IMG/VR virus record: IMGVR_UViG_3300020170_000014
Coordinates: 1-40,117 of that record
DNA from: a virus
Length of the DNA: 40,117 nucleotides
Reading direction: 5' to 3' (one strand)
Shown here: positions 1 to 8,089 of the stretch, piece after piece
Layout: each line of letters opens with the position of its first letter
How positions within the stretch are numbered: position 1 is the first letter of the stretch
The notes under the pieces: model-generated
Seen by the model: only the letters and a program-made list of their open reading frames with translations
What the model was told of the DNA's origin: nothing
Database searches by the model: none
Position numbers and translations under genes: made by a program

Positions 1-147
1 AAAATACAAACAAATTATTCCCAAAAGAAAGCAGGAATAAAGAATGAATTTTAATTTCATACGTAACCTATAATTAGCTATATTAAGTCGCGATATCTCC
101 GACTCTCTTACTATTATATCCTTCACTGAGTATGATTGGCGCATGGT
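1..147. other. Non-coding gap across the contig join
   Basis: AT-rich stretch between the end of the SSB-like gene and, across the circle, the small zinc protein starting at 39962. On the minus strand it holds a perfect TATAAT (plus-strand 113-118) without a good -35 box, and TATACT near 39985. I see no gene and no convincing terminator. Early transcription probably reads through it. Confidence 0.5.
8..133. repeat. Terminal direct repeat, left copy
   Basis: These 126 bp are identical to 39992-40117. The seven bases before them nearly match too, but one A of a homopolymer differs (AAAC here, AAAAC at the other end). This is what a circular genome looks like when a contig runs past its start. 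It could also be a short direct terminal repeat of the packaged DNA. Confidence 0.9.
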
Positions 148-705
148 TTAGAAAGGTATCTCGCTTGGATCAACCCTCTCATTCAAAACTTCCCCAAACG
201 GATCTTGGCTCTCATACAAAGCCTCGAGATTAATAGCACTATTCTCAAATTCTATTTTAATAGAAGAAACAAGCGGTCGTATGGGTTTAGGAAGAGTCTG
301 ATATTCCGTGTCCTGTTCTTTTCCTTTTCGGCTAATAGAAATATCGTATTCTCGAGGATCTCCCCACTCAGAATCGCCAATAAGAGCGATAAAGGCAGTA
401 ATAATCGTTTTCTGGACAACCTCAAGTATTTGAACTTTTTGTGCCTGATAGTTATAGACAATCATAGCCCAAAAATGCTTTGGTCTACCAATGTTTCCCC
501 ACTTATCAAGCTCTAACTCACCCACAGGAATACTTTCGCCCATATGTTTGCGTATTGGTGTTCGCTTTCCTCCTATTGTCCTCCAGTACTCCATGCCCAT
601 AATAGGTTTTGAGAGAAATCGAAACTTATTCTCTCCTTCCTCAAGTTGCATATAATTAGAATCTTCCGGCTGTTTATAGTCTTCTGGAATAAATGCATCA
701 CTCAT
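148..705 (-). CDS. Putative single-stranded-DNA-binding protein
   Basis: 185 residues from the ATG at 705, which has an AGAGGA ribosome site. The extra upstream residues of the open frame are probably untranslated. The N-terminal half has the aromatic/basic run EYWRTIGGKRTPIRKHMG, followed by HFWAMIVYNYQAQKVQILEV, a pattern I associate with phage OB-fold ssDNA-binding proteins. The protein ends in DPSEIPF, very like the acidic -D-IPF tip that bacterial SSB uses to recruit replication and repair partners. The stop of the upstream gene overlaps this start by 8 nt. SSB function is inferred from the C-tip and overall layout. No other phage replication enzyme except the HTH protein is visible. Confidence 0.6.
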   Translation of the reverse strand: MSDAFIPEDYKQPEDSNYMQLEEGENKFRFLSKPIMGMEYWRTIGGKRTPIRKHMGESIPVGELELDKWGNIGRPKHFWAMIVYNYQAQKVQILEVVQKTIITAFIALIGDSEWGDPREYDISISRKGKEQDTEYQTLPKPIRPLVSSIKIEFENSAINLEALYESQDPFGEVLNERVDPSEIPF

Positions 706-919
706 AAAAATCCTCTTTCCTTCCATCGGATGGTCTTTCCCATGGCTCTAGTTTTTCTTTTAATAAACTTTGGTACTCTTCAAAACTGATCTCTCCACGC
801 CCGTAGGATTCAAAAAGAGATTGCGCCTTTTCGTCCTTAAAATTTTTATAGGTCGAGCTATAAGGTCCAACATGTTCAAAGTTTTGATCATTTCTTTCGT
901 CAGGATCAATCGTTTTCAA
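698..919 (-). CDS. Small early protein, unknown
   Basis: 73 residues, hydrophilic and charged, with no recognised domain. The likely start is a TTG at 919: GGAGG sits 5 nt upstream, while the first ATG of the frame (988) lies well inside the preceding gene. It overlaps the preceding gene by 14 nt and the SSB-like gene by 8 nt, so it is translationally coupled within the early operon. Confidence 0.6.
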   Translation of the reverse strand: MKTIDPDERNDQNFEHVGPYSSTYKNFKDEKAQSLFESYGRGEISFEEYQSLLKEKLEPWERPSDGRKEDFYE

Positions 920-1121
920 AGATACCTCCGAATTCTTTAGATAATTCTTCGTAGATACGTTTATACCCACTAACATTTTCAAGTGCATAATTATGGATTT
1001 CCTTAGCTTCCCTCATCTTTTTTTGAAGAGAAAAGAACGCCATAAGTTTATATATCTCATTTACAATAGTGATCTCTTCATTCCTCTTAATATCCTCCGT
1101 TTTAAGTATGTTTATTTTCAT
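906..1121 (-). CDS. Small early protein, unknown
   Basis: 71 residues, mostly helical and charged (KTEDIKRNEE..., LQKKMREAKEIHNYAL). No domain recognised. An AGGAGG/AAGGA ribosome site precedes the ATG, and the frame overlaps the regulator gene upstream by 20 nt. It is the second gene of the early operon started at 1287. Confidence 0.65.
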   Translation of the reverse strand: MKINILKTEDIKRNEEITIVNEIYKLMAFFSLQKKMREAKEIHNYALENVSGYKRIYEELSKEFGGIFEND

Positions 1122-1287
1122 AAATTCCTTTTCCTCCTACTTCTTCTAAAAGACTGAGAATCGCTATACGTACCAAAGTCGACGTATACATACCCATATC
1201 TATTGCAAGGGACTCAAGATCAACTCTCTCTTGTGGTGTTAACCGCGTAAAAACCACCTCTGACCGTCTCTTTTCCCTATCCTTCAT
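1102..1287 (-). CDS. Ribbon-helix-helix transcription regulator
   Basis: 61 residues from the ATG at 1287. The layout fits the Arc/CopG/MetJ family: a basic N-terminus (MKDREKRR), a short strand SEVVFTRL, helix 1 (TPQERVDLESLAIDMG) and helix 2 (STLVRIAILSLLEEV). It starts the early operon. The ATG lies exactly 6 nt after the -10 hexamer of a consensus promoter, so the mRNA is probably leaderless and the longer upstream frame is not used. Direct GACAAA repeats, 10 bp apart, overlap the -35 and spacer and could be its own operator. The regulator role is inferred from fold and position. Confidence 0.7.
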   Translation of the reverse strand: MKDREKRRSEVVFTRLTPQERVDLESLAIDMGMYTSTLVRIAILSLLEEVGGKGIYENKHT

Positions 1288-1293
1288 GCTCAA

Positions 1294-1322
1294 ACAATAC
1301 CATATTTGTCTACTTTTGTCAA
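1294..1322 (-). promoter_or_regulatory. Early promoter, leaderless type
   Basis: Read on the minus strand: TTGACA (1317-1322), a 17-bp spacer, then TATTGT (1294-1299) preceded by TGG (extended -10). Six bases separate the hexamer from the ATG at 1287, so the predicted +1 is the A of the start codon. GACAAA occurs twice, 10 bp apart. It follows directly after the late terminator and so begins the transcription circle. Confidence 0.75.
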
Positions 1323-1334
1323 ACATTTTTATCT

Positions 1335-1369
1335 AAAAAAGATAAGAGGCCTGCCCTACCCCTTACCTT
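1335..1369 (-). terminator. Intrinsic terminator at the end of the late operon
   Basis: On the minus strand an 11-bp stem (arms 1359-1369 and 1339-1349, two G-U pairs) encloses a 9-nt loop and is followed by UUUU. It lies between the holin stop (1381) and the early promoter (1322), which is where a unidirectional genome needs a stop. Confidence 0.7.
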
Positions 1370-1380
1370 AAAACAGTATA

Positions 1381-1587
1381 TCACTTATTATCAGAGACCC
1401 ATTTATTGAGAAGATCGTAAACCACATTAAAAAGATACAAATAGGCAATCCAGAGGGCGTCTCTTAGAGGGGTTCCCGTTTTTAGCGCACCCATAAATAA
1501 AAGGAGTGCGGGAAGAAGAAACTTTAGTGCATTCTTTGCCCATCTTTGCCAGTCATCTACTTTAAGTTCAAATCGTCCTGAATTCAT
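1381..1587 (-). CDS. Holin-like membrane protein
   Basis: 68 residues with two hydrophobic segments (about 20-36, ALKFLLPALLLFMGAL, and 46-60, WIAYLYLFNVVYDLL) joined by a short polar turn. The N-terminus is amphipathic and the tail ends WVSDNK. Size and topology suit a small phage holin. Its ATG overlaps the endolysin stop (ATGA), so it is the last gene of the lysis cassette. Holin function is inferred from topology and position. Two more membrane proteins in the cassette could share or take the role. Confidence 0.65.
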   Translation of the reverse strand: MNSGRFELKVDDWQRWAKNALKFLLPALLLFMGALKTGTPLRDALWIAYLYLFNVVYDLLNKWVSDNK

Positions 1588-2234
1588 AGATTTTTCTCCT
1601 TTGCAAGACTACCTGCCAGGATAAGTGCCTCCCCGAGTGTTTTGGGAGAATCACCCAGGGAAGGCGGGTTATCTGCCCTCTTTTTATAGTCAGATGCTTT
1701 ATCCTGAATTTTTTTAATATACACTTTTTTCTCGTCAGGGTTCCAACTCTCATCAAACTGATCCCCAAATGACTGTCCTAGTTGTAAAAATGATTGTTTC
1801 CAATCGGGCTCCATAACTCCTCCTTTAAGGCGTAGCCACCCCAATACGTTTGTATAATTATGATATTGTACATGACACCTTGATCCTACTGGATAATTTT
1901 GGTCAAAACTATGAAAATCGTTATCCGATACTTTGACAATAAAAATAGCAACATGTCCATCTACTCCATCCCACAAAACAACATCTCCCTGTTGGGGAAA
2001 TACTTCTTTTTTAGACGAATTAGGAATTTTTTCAAACAATTCGTGAAGAAAGAGAGAATTAAAGTTTGTATAAACTGTCTTTGCGTTGACTGCTGCTAAG
2101 GCTCGAAAGGATAGTCCAAAAACATCATGGAGATATTGGTGCATGAGATCCATGCATTGATAGGGATTGTTCTTAGGAAACCCGTCAACATCACATGTTT
2201 TTCCATCCCATTCTTTAACAAACTCACTTAACAT
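1584..2234 (-). CDS. CHAP-domain endolysin
   Basis: 216 residues from the ATG at 2234, whose TGATG overlap with the mini-membrane gene decides the start. The N-terminal CHAP amidase/endopeptidase domain has catalytic Cys27 in PYQCMDL and His94 in DGHVAIF, followed by FHSFDQNYP and NVLGWLR as in phage CHAP lysins. The C-terminal 80 residues are charged and helical (DWKQSFLQLGQSFGDQ..., KKVYIKKIQDKASDYKK) and match no wall-binding domain I know. It should cut peptide bonds of peptidoglycan at the end of infection. No signal peptide is visible, so export would need a holin. Confidence 0.88.
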   Translation of the reverse strand: MLSEFVKEWDGKTCDVDGFPKNNPYQCMDLMHQYLHDVFGLSFRALAAVNAKTVYTNFNSLFLHELFEKIPNSSKKEVFPQQGDVVLWDGVDGHVAIFIVKVSDNDFHSFDQNYPVGSRCHVQYHNYTNVLGWLRLKGGVMEPDWKQSFLQLGQSFGDQFDESWNPDEKKVYIKKIQDKASDYKKRADNPPSLGDSPKTLGEALILAGSLAKEKNL

Positions 2235-2317
2235 CACCACGGATACCACCTTAGTAATACTACTAAAAATCCTGCTACTATCAGTAGCATACGAACCCAC
2301 GAAAATCGTGTATTCAT
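2234..2317 (-). CDS. 27-residue membrane peptide of the lysis cassette
   Basis: A tiny frame starting MNTRFSWVR, then one hydrophobic helix (MLLIVAGFLVVLL), then RWYPW. Its start overlaps the upstream stop (ATGA) and its stop overlaps the endolysin start (TGATG), so it is tightly coupled on both sides. The positive-inside N-terminus and single helix suggest a pinholin-like or holin-modulating peptide. It is inferred from overlap geometry and hydrophobicity only. Confidence 0.6.
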   Translation of the reverse strand: MNTRFSWVRMLLIVAGFLVVLLRWYPW

Positions 2318-2604
2318 TTTATATGTATCTCAAAAATCCCTATTAAAAATCTGCCTATTTCATAGATAATGAATGCAATAACACCCCATCCGCTTTTTTT
2401 AATAAAATTTACATCCTTTTGTATTCCTTCTATTCGTACGTCCATTTTATCAGATAAAACTTTTTGTTCCTCCTTGGTTACATACGAATCCTGCATTTCC
2501 TTAAGTCGCGCATTGACCTTATCAACCGAGATTCTCAGGTATTCCATATCTTTTTGCAAAGAATTTAGTGCAATTGCAACGGAAGTTTCTGTTGTTTTGT
2601 CCAT
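2314..2604 (-). CDS. XhlA-like coiled-coil membrane protein of the lysis cassette
   Basis: 96 residues from an ATG at 2604 with GGAGAG 6 nt upstream; an alternative ATG at 2619 overlaps the preceding stop. The body is a long coiled coil (about residues 10-70, ALNSLQKDMEYLRISVDKVNARLKEM...). It ends in one membrane segment (VIAFIIYEIGRFLIGIF) and a short tail. This layout matches haemolysin XhlA/holin-associated proteins of Gram-positive phages. It lies just before the mini-membrane gene and the endolysin. Function inferred. Confidence 0.6.
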   Translation of the reverse strand: MDKTTETSVAIALNSLQKDMEYLRISVDKVNARLKEMQDSYVTKEEQKVLSDKMDVRIEGIQKDVNFIKKSGWGVIAFIIYEIGRFLIGIFEIHIK

Positions 2605-2615
2605 AACACTCTCCG

Positions 2616-3317
2616 TCATGGTAGCTCATTTCTTTTATACCATTCTGCCGTTTCTGCTCCTGTTTTTGGTGTTTGTCCAATGACCTTTTCTATTTGGTCA
2701 GCAAGTTGTTTTTTATAGTATTCAGGAACGCTCCCGAGCATTTGTTGTACTGTGTGTGCATCTTTCATAAGAACCGCTGTATCAAAAGCGGACTTCTGCC
2801 CTGGTTGCCAACCCTGCATACTTTCTACCATATTTCCTGTCATTGAATCATGCCCCTGCGGAGGCTTGACCCCTGGATTAACAGTACTCTCAAATCGCTT
2901 CAAGGCGCTTAACTCCTTTTTGTTTATATGGGACAACCTATCACTTAGAGTCTGTAGGATTATCTCTGCCTCCCCATTTAGCGTCTTTGGGTTATCTTGT
3001 TGACCAGGCTGTGTAGCCGCTTGTAGCGGGTTTACAGGGCCTCCAGAAGGCTGCTGTGGTTGGGGTTGTACGCTCTGTTGGGGAAGTTGAATACCTTGTC
3101 TAGCTGCATACGCGTGAACATCACTCATTGGTGATTTATTTGGCATCGCCCCCGGCGTATTTGCCTGCAAGGTAGGATCAAAATTAGGTGACATAGGTGT
3201 AATGGCATTCATAATACTTCCCTCTCCCGAGGGGTCGAGTGCGGGTTGTGAAACCGCATTACTGACGTTTCTTACTCCCGTATTTCCCGGACCAAATGGT
3301 GGTACAAGTCTATCCAT
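2616..3317 (-). CDS. Pro/Gln-rich virion-associated protein, unknown
   Basis: 233 residues. The N-terminal half is disordered and rich in P, Q, N and G (QPQPQQPSGG). The C-terminal third is helical (LSHINKKELSALKRFESTV..., EYYKKQLADQIEKVIG). No enzyme motif. It follows the long internal-virion gene and resembles small ejection or assembly proteins of podoviruses in composition. On the minus strand TGC-TATACA lies 9 nt before the ATG, a weak member of the extended -10 family, and no ribosome site is seen. Confidence 0.6.
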   Translation of the reverse strand: MDRLVPPFGPGNTGVRNVSNAVSQPALDPSGEGSIMNAITPMSPNFDPTLQANTPGAMPNKSPMSDVHAYAARQGIQLPQQSVQPQPQQPSGGPVNPLQAATQPGQQDNPKTLNGEAEIILQTLSDRLSHINKKELSALKRFESTVNPGVKPPQGHDSMTGNMVESMQGWQPGQKSAFDTAVLMKDAHTVQQMLGSVPEYYKKQLADQIEKVIGQTPKTGAETAEWYKRNELP

Positions 3318-3322
3318 AAGTA

Positions 3323-5710
3323 CTACTGTATAGCAGGTAGCCCTCCTCCCACAATAGGTGCAAAACTAGGCTCGGAAGGTGCCGTAGGGCGCTGGAGTGG
3401 TGTCGGTTTGTTTTGGGAGCTTACCGTACCCGAAGGGGAAACAACCGCAGCATACGGCTCTTGGAACTGTCCGTGTGTTTCGATAATAGTGGTAAGCATT
3501 TCGTCAACCTTTTGTCGTATTTGTTCACTTGAATCACCCGCATGAATAAGTTGTGTGTCGGTAGGTGACTCACCCGTAATATCCTTTGATACCGAAGAGT
3601 AAAGATTATTGAGCTTCCCAACTCTCGCAAGTTGTTGCGCATAAGGATTGTTGGGGTTAGATATGTATGCTTCTAAGTCTCTGTCTTGTTTAAACTGCTT
3701 TAATATATCAGTTGGAAGAGACGGAAGTGTCTGATCCCTGAAGGAAGCAACACCATTTAAAATTGGTTGCGATTTATTCATAAAGTTCTTTACTCCCGAA
3801 GTCAGCGCCCCCTGTGCCTGTTTCTGTGATTCTTGGTACGCCGCTTCTATATTATTTCTTTCAGGATCTCCTGGCGGATGTTGTTGTATTCCCTGCAAAT
3901 ACTCCTGTGTAGTCATATAGGTCCCTCCCCCTTGTTGATCTGGAAAGGAGTAGTTACCTTGCACATCTGGTTTTAACGATTGAACAGGAGATTGCCCCCC
4001 CACAGGAGATACATTTCCCGACAGGGACAGTGTTGGTATTTGGGGAAGTCTTGATGCGTTGTTACTTTCTTCGTTTTGTGCTTGTTGACCCGCCTGCGAA
4101 CCCCCCAGGGCTCCTTGTATTTGTAACGGGTTATTTGATACGTACGCTGATGGATTTTGTGCTATTTCTGGCAAATTAGCCAGAGCACTTAATGGACTTG
4201 TCGCTTGACCAATCGCTCCTCTTGCAGCATTTCCAGTGGCCTGTGCTGTTCCAACCACCCCCGAAGGTGCACTTGACGAAGCAACCCCACTGGTAAGATC
4301 TTGGTTTATTTGCTCAGGAGTTTTATCTAGAAAGGGTGATAGGGCTTTTTGAACTCCTCCAACAAGCGCCCCACCTATTGTTTGCCTGGGTTGCGTAATA
4401 AAGTCAGCTACTTTCTGTGACGCAGGGACGATTCCCTCTCGAAGTTTAGAAAATGCTGTCATGCCTGCATCCTGCGTCATTTCAATCATTCTTCCAAGGT
4501 TAACATAGGGGGCTTGAATCGATCTCCCATCCCGAAACTGCTTAGCATCAGAAAGCCATCTGTTTGCAAGTCCTTCGGGAAGTCGTGACAGTTCAGCTTG
4601 AACCCTTGGATCGGATTTATATACTTGGTATGTTTTAGGGTCAATAGCCTTATCGAGCACGTCGTTTATGTTATTTTTAATCTCTCCAATAGCATTAGAC
4701 GCTCGTTCCATATCAGGATTTATGAGATCTCCCTGAGCATCATAGGCTTTATTTTTGTACATTCTCTCGAGCGTTCCTAGTTTTTGGGATGTTGTATAAA
4801 GATCAGAAGGCAACGCAGTATTTTCTGGTATTATTGACTGCATGCCATATTCCGGGAAGGACCCCGCCACGCGGGCATTAACCTCGTTAACAAGACCCTT
4901 TGGACTTCCTTTTAGGTTTTGATTTATCGCACGAGACGCAATCGTTTCTGCTGCTGGTTGCGAATTATAGATTGATTCTATATCGACCGGTTTTTTTATA
5001 TCATCCAGTATTATTTTGTTTATTTTTGGAAAAGCTCCGTTTTCTCCGGTTACTGAATCCACCACTCCTTGGAGTTCATTAAGATCTTTTACGTTAGTTA
5101 TCCCATCTTTTATAGCTGTCCTTACTGAGTCTTCTGGACTAATGCTCATTCTTTGAGCAGATCGCTTCGGAACCTCAAACATCTTCATATAATTATCAAC
5201 TGCTTGTTTAGGAATTTCTTGTGATATTTTTGGTAATGCAGTGCTACTTTCTTTTATGTCCGATGTTCGTGACTGTGCAGCAGTATTAACAGCGTTAATT
5301 GCTCCCATTGCCGTAGCAGCAGTATTCAGCGTTTTGCTTACCGGATGCTTTTCGAATCGCTTTCGAGCTTCCTCGTTGCCAAGCATAGCAGGAGCAGTGG
5401 TTGTCGCAAAGTCAGTAACCGCATTTACCGGTGCCATGAGTGCCCCTGCAGCTGTTTTCAGAGGGTGAAGCATTGCATTTCTCGGAAGGTTTAAAAGGCC
5501 TGTTCCAACGTCACTTACATCCTGCATCACCTCATTTGTGTTTGGACTAGACCCTATATTTTTGGATACATCGTAAGAGGGAATTCCATTGTTTATATAT
5601 GACCCAACCATGGGAATATCTTTTGTGCTACTTTTTATAAATGATTGAAGAGGATTATCTGGAGTAGAAATTCCCATTGAATTAATAAAGTCTATTATTT
5701 TGTTTGCCAC
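3323..5710 (-). CDS. Large internal virion (ejection) protein
   Basis: 795 residues from a GTG at 5710 with GGAGGA ahead. Ala/Gly- and amphipathic-rich segments (KTAAGALMAPVNAVTDFATT, TLNTAATAMGAINAVNTAAQ) precede a helical middle and a low-complexity Gln/Pro/Gly C-terminus. No enzyme motif is visible. In podoviruses, long proteins of this type between the hydrolase and tail genes leave the capsid ahead of DNA and line the channel across the envelope. It is the largest candidate for such a role here. No tape-measure protein is seen, which also fits a short tail. Confidence 0.6.
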   Translation of the reverse strand: MANKIIDFINSMGISTPDNPLQSFIKSSTKDIPMVGSYINNGIPSYDVSKNIGSSPNTNEVMQDVSDVGTGLLNLPRNAMLHPLKTAAGALMAPVNAVTDFATTTAPAMLGNEEARKRFEKHPVSKTLNTAATAMGAINAVNTAAQSRTSDIKESSTALPKISQEIPKQAVDNYMKMFEVPKRSAQRMSISPEDSVRTAIKDGITNVKDLNELQGVVDSVTGENGAFPKINKIILDDIKKPVDIESIYNSQPAAETIASRAINQNLKGSPKGLVNEVNARVAGSFPEYGMQSIIPENTALPSDLYTTSQKLGTLERMYKNKAYDAQGDLINPDMERASNAIGEIKNNINDVLDKAIDPKTYQVYKSDPRVQAELSRLPEGLANRWLSDAKQFRDGRSIQAPYVNLGRMIEMTQDAGMTAFSKLREGIVPASQKVADFITQPRQTIGGALVGGVQKALSPFLDKTPEQINQDLTSGVASSSAPSGVVGTAQATGNAARGAIGQATSPLSALANLPEIAQNPSAYVSNNPLQIQGALGGSQAGQQAQNEESNNASRLPQIPTLSLSGNVSPVGGQSPVQSLKPDVQGNYSFPDQQGGGTYMTTQEYLQGIQQHPPGDPERNNIEAAYQESQKQAQGALTSGVKNFMNKSQPILNGVASFRDQTLPSLPTDILKQFKQDRDLEAYISNPNNPYAQQLARVGKLNNLYSSVSKDITGESPTDTQLIHAGDSSEQIRQKVDEMLTTIIETHGQFQEPYAAVVSPSGTVSSQNKPTPLQRPTAPSEPSFAPIVGGGLPAIQ

Positions 5711-6145
5711 TTATTCCTCCTTTCTTGGTATAAACCCCAATAGTTGTTGTCCTGTTCTTTGTTGCCAATCATCTAAATCATAGGGTTTTACACCTGTATC
5801 CGTTGCCGATATAAACTGATTATTCCCCAAATAAATCCCCGTGTGCCCATTTTGGTCATTTGAATTATCCGCACTAAAATAAACAAGATCTCCTGGCTTT
5901 GTATCAGCTATTCCCTTCCGTGCATTCTTCGAAAGATCGTTCCACGCGTTTATGGCAGATGGATATTTACCATGACTCCCCGTCGAAATTTGTTCTACAA
6001 AACGCTCACACTTCCCGTTAAAACTCTGATCACCCTCAAATTGTTTTGCCTCATCAACGTATTTAGGAGTAGTATAAAAAGAGAGTGCTTCCTCCAGCGG
6101 ATCTTTCTGAGAATATGCTCTTAGTGCAACATCAAGCTGATCCAT
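5711..6145 (-). CDS. NlpC/P60- or CHAP-type virion peptidoglycan hydrolase
   Basis: 144 residues. A papain-like hydrolase core is visible: Cys46 in NGKCERFVEQ, GDLVYF at about 85-90, His101 in NGHTGIYLGNNQF, and a closing LLGFIPR. The family cuts peptide cross-links of peptidoglycan. It sits among internal virion genes, away from the lysis cassette, which suggests that it is packaged and opens the wall locally during entry. Its TAA is directly followed by the GTG of the next gene. No good ribosome site is seen. Confidence 0.8.
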   Translation of the reverse strand: MDQLDVALRAYSQKDPLEEALSFYTTPKYVDEAKQFEGDQSFNGKCERFVEQISTGSHGKYPSAINAWNDLSKNARKGIADTKPGDLVYFSADNSNDQNGHTGIYLGNNQFISATDTGVKPYDLDDWQQRTGQQLLGFIPRKEE

Positions 6146-6147
6146 AA

Positions 6148-6933
6148 TTAAACGTTTTTCACGCTTGCTCCAGTAACCGTATTTACTAATCTTTGAGCAG
6201 GATTCAATGTCTGATATCTCTGCTGCAGCTGGGTATTTGCTAGTTGGGTGTTTGCCTGTAGTTGTGCTTGTTGATATGCCTCTGCAGTGGCAGCAAGCTG
6301 CTGGGCCCTCTGCATTTCTTGTTCTGAAAGCTGAACTCCTGATTGCATCTTTGCAACTAATCCATCAAGCTCATTTTTAAGCGAGTCAGTCCATCCTGTT
6401 GTTTGTGCTGCCTGGTTTTGTGACAAAAATTGACCATATGCTTGAATAGGGAGTAGACTCTGAGTGTTTTGTGCCTGTTGCTGTGTTACATATCCACTTG
6501 CCAACCCTTGTGCTGTATTGGCATTCTGTTGTGCTGCCGTTGCTTGTGGAGCCAAAAATCTATTGGCAACATTTGCTGCATTTTGTACCTGCGCATCCCC
6601 CACATCAAACCCCCGTGCAAGTTGATATTGTTGGGGAAGTTGATTGTTTACTTGCTGAGTCAATCTGTTTGCTTCTTGCGCAAGACCCGGAACATTGTAC
6701 ATTTCATTGGCTTTTGCGTAGGTATCTTGCATTTGTGGATTACCCGCTATGGTATTAGCAAACTCATTTTGGTAGTTTTTTGCAGTACCAAGCTGTGATC
6801 CAAGCATATTGTTATAGTCACCAAGCCAGTTTTTTACTTTTGAAGTGGGGTCGAACGAATTTACAGCACTCTGGCCTTGTTTATATGCATCCGATCCTTG
6901 TTGGTTATAGCTTCCAATATCAAATCCTGCCAT
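6148..6933 (-). CDS. Gln/Ala/Asn-rich internal virion protein
   Basis: 261 residues from the ATG at 6933. Strongly enriched in Q, A and N with long helical stretches (VNNQLPQQYQLARGF, QQLAATAEAYQQAQLQANTQ). This composition resembles ejection proteins of P22-like phages, but no specific family is recognised. It stands first in an internal-virion block (6933 down to 2616) and has its own leader: an extended -10 and a terminator-like hairpin directly before the start codon, with no ribosome site in between. Confidence 0.6.
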   Translation of the reverse strand: MAGFDIGSYNQQGSDAYKQGQSAVNSFDPTSKVKNWLGDYNNMLGSQLGTAKNYQNEFANTIAGNPQMQDTYAKANEMYNVPGLAQEANRLTQQVNNQLPQQYQLARGFDVGDAQVQNAANVANRFLAPQATAAQQNANTAQGLASGYVTQQQAQNTQSLLPIQAYGQFLSQNQAAQTTGWTDSLKNELDGLVAKMQSGVQLSEQEMQRAQQLAATAEAYQQAQLQANTQLANTQLQQRYQTLNPAQRLVNTVTGASVKNV

Positions 6934-6994
6934 ATACAAAAATATCCCAACGAGAGTTTTCTCTTGGGATAGGTTCCTTTATTTTATTGTAGCA
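6934..6994 (-). promoter_or_regulatory. Late leader: extended -10 plus terminator-like hairpin next to ATG
   Basis: Minus strand: TGC-TACAAT (6986-6994), then AAAGGAACCTATCCCAA, then a hairpin (8-bp stem 6943-6950 with 6964-6971, plus 3 inner pairs), a T run, GTAT and ATG. The AAAGGAACCTATCCCAA stretch is shared with the leader at 11689-11747. The hairpin with its U-tract looks like a terminator or attenuator. Confidence 0.55.
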
Positions 6995-6997
6995 CTT

Positions 6998-8089
6998 CTA
7001 CGCAGTCACTTCCATAACAATGAGTGTTCTTGTCGAGCAATACGCGGTTCCTGCACCACTATGCTCACCCCATTTTATCTTAATGGTATGACTTCCCGCC
7101 GACAGAGCCGCTGACTCGTAGTTTAATGCTGCACCCTGTCTATCTCCATTCGTACTTGATACCGGTGATGTAACAATAATCTGAACCCCACCCCCTCCAT
7201 CCACATCTATATTAAAAAGAACGAGACTATCAGCACTACTATGAGAACAGTTCGACGTAAACATAGCCATCATCTTACTGTTTGCCAACACAGTCATAGT
7301 AATACTCATGTCAGCAAGATCAACGTTTGAACTTGTTGTTGACTGCACATCGTCATTCACCGCCTGCGAAACTTGTCGAACTTTTGGTGTACTCCCTGTA
7401 GGGGTACTAAATGCTCCCGTTCCATCAAGATACGTTGTTGCCGTATTAGATAGTTTAGGCAAAAGACCATGTTTAGTGCTCGAGGAGTCAGCAGTTGTCA
7501 CATCAGTAAAACTAAACTGGCTTTCCACTATAGTCGGAACCGTATACGTTCCTGCTCCACTCAAATATTTTGTTGAATCATTTGGTAGTTTTGGAGTAAG
7601 ACCATGTTTAGTAGTCGAAACATCCGCCGTCGTTATGTCGGTAAAGTTAAACTGACTTTCAACAACAACGGGAACCGCCCATGTTGCGTCCCCCCGAAGG
7701 AACTTCGTTGTATCGTTTGGAGCTTTAGGAGCAAATCCATGTTTTATTATAGAAACATCAGCAATAGTATTGTCAGAAAGAAGAAGATTAAGTTCTGTTA
7801 CGGTACTACTCAAGAGAGTACTCCATTGTGGAACCCCATCAATAATAGTAAACAAATCTCCCGTCGTACCAGCTGAAATTCGTCCAAAGTTAGACCCCTT
7901 ACTATAGTACATATCTCCATCATGTGTAAGCCCAGGGACTAAATGACGCGGTTTTATAGATCCAGGAATGATAGCATTTTGAGAAACGAGTGCACTTGCC
8001 TGCACACTTTTAGCTGTCGTTGGATCAACGAACGACGCTTTGGTTGAAGTATCTTTAACCTCATTTGAATTATTCTTATCATCACTCAT
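6998..8089 (-). CDS. Tail fibre with three HGL-PK repeats
   Basis: 363 residues from the ATG at 8089 (TGATG overlap with the spike stop). After a hydrophilic head it carries three repeats of about 45 residues, each with (S/T)xxKHGxxPKxxNxxTxxL, at about 105-240, as in many phage fibres and collar-type spikes. The C-terminal 120 residues (LADMSITMTVLANSKMM..., AALSAGSHTIKIKWG, TRTLIVMEV) form a beta-sandwich-like end domain suited to receptor binding. It shares its transcript with the long spike upstream. Confidence 0.72.
   Translation of the reverse strand: MSDDKNNSNEVKDTSTKASFVDPTTAKSVQASALVSQNAIIPGSIKPRHLVPGLTHDGDMYYSKGSNFGRISAGTTGDLFTIIDGVPQWSTLLSSTVTELNLLLSDNTIADVSIIKHGFAPKAPNDTTKFLRGDATWAVPVVVESQFNFTDITTADVSTTKHGLTPKLPNDSTKYLSGAGTYTVPTIVESQFSFTDVTTADSSSTKHGLLPKLSNTATTYLDGTGAFSTPTGSTPKVRQVSQAVNDDVQSTTSSNVDLADMSITMTVLANSKMMAMFTSNCSHSSADSLVLFNIDVDGGGGVQIIVTSPVSSTNGDRQGAALNYESAALSAGSHTIKIKWGEHSGAGTAYCSTRTLIVMEVTA

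Noticed and set aside
1375-1383. TGATATACT on the minus strand overlapping the holin stop
   Set aside because: It would send RNA straight into the terminator at 1335-1369, and no gene starts near it. Probably chance, though it could make a short terminated RNA.
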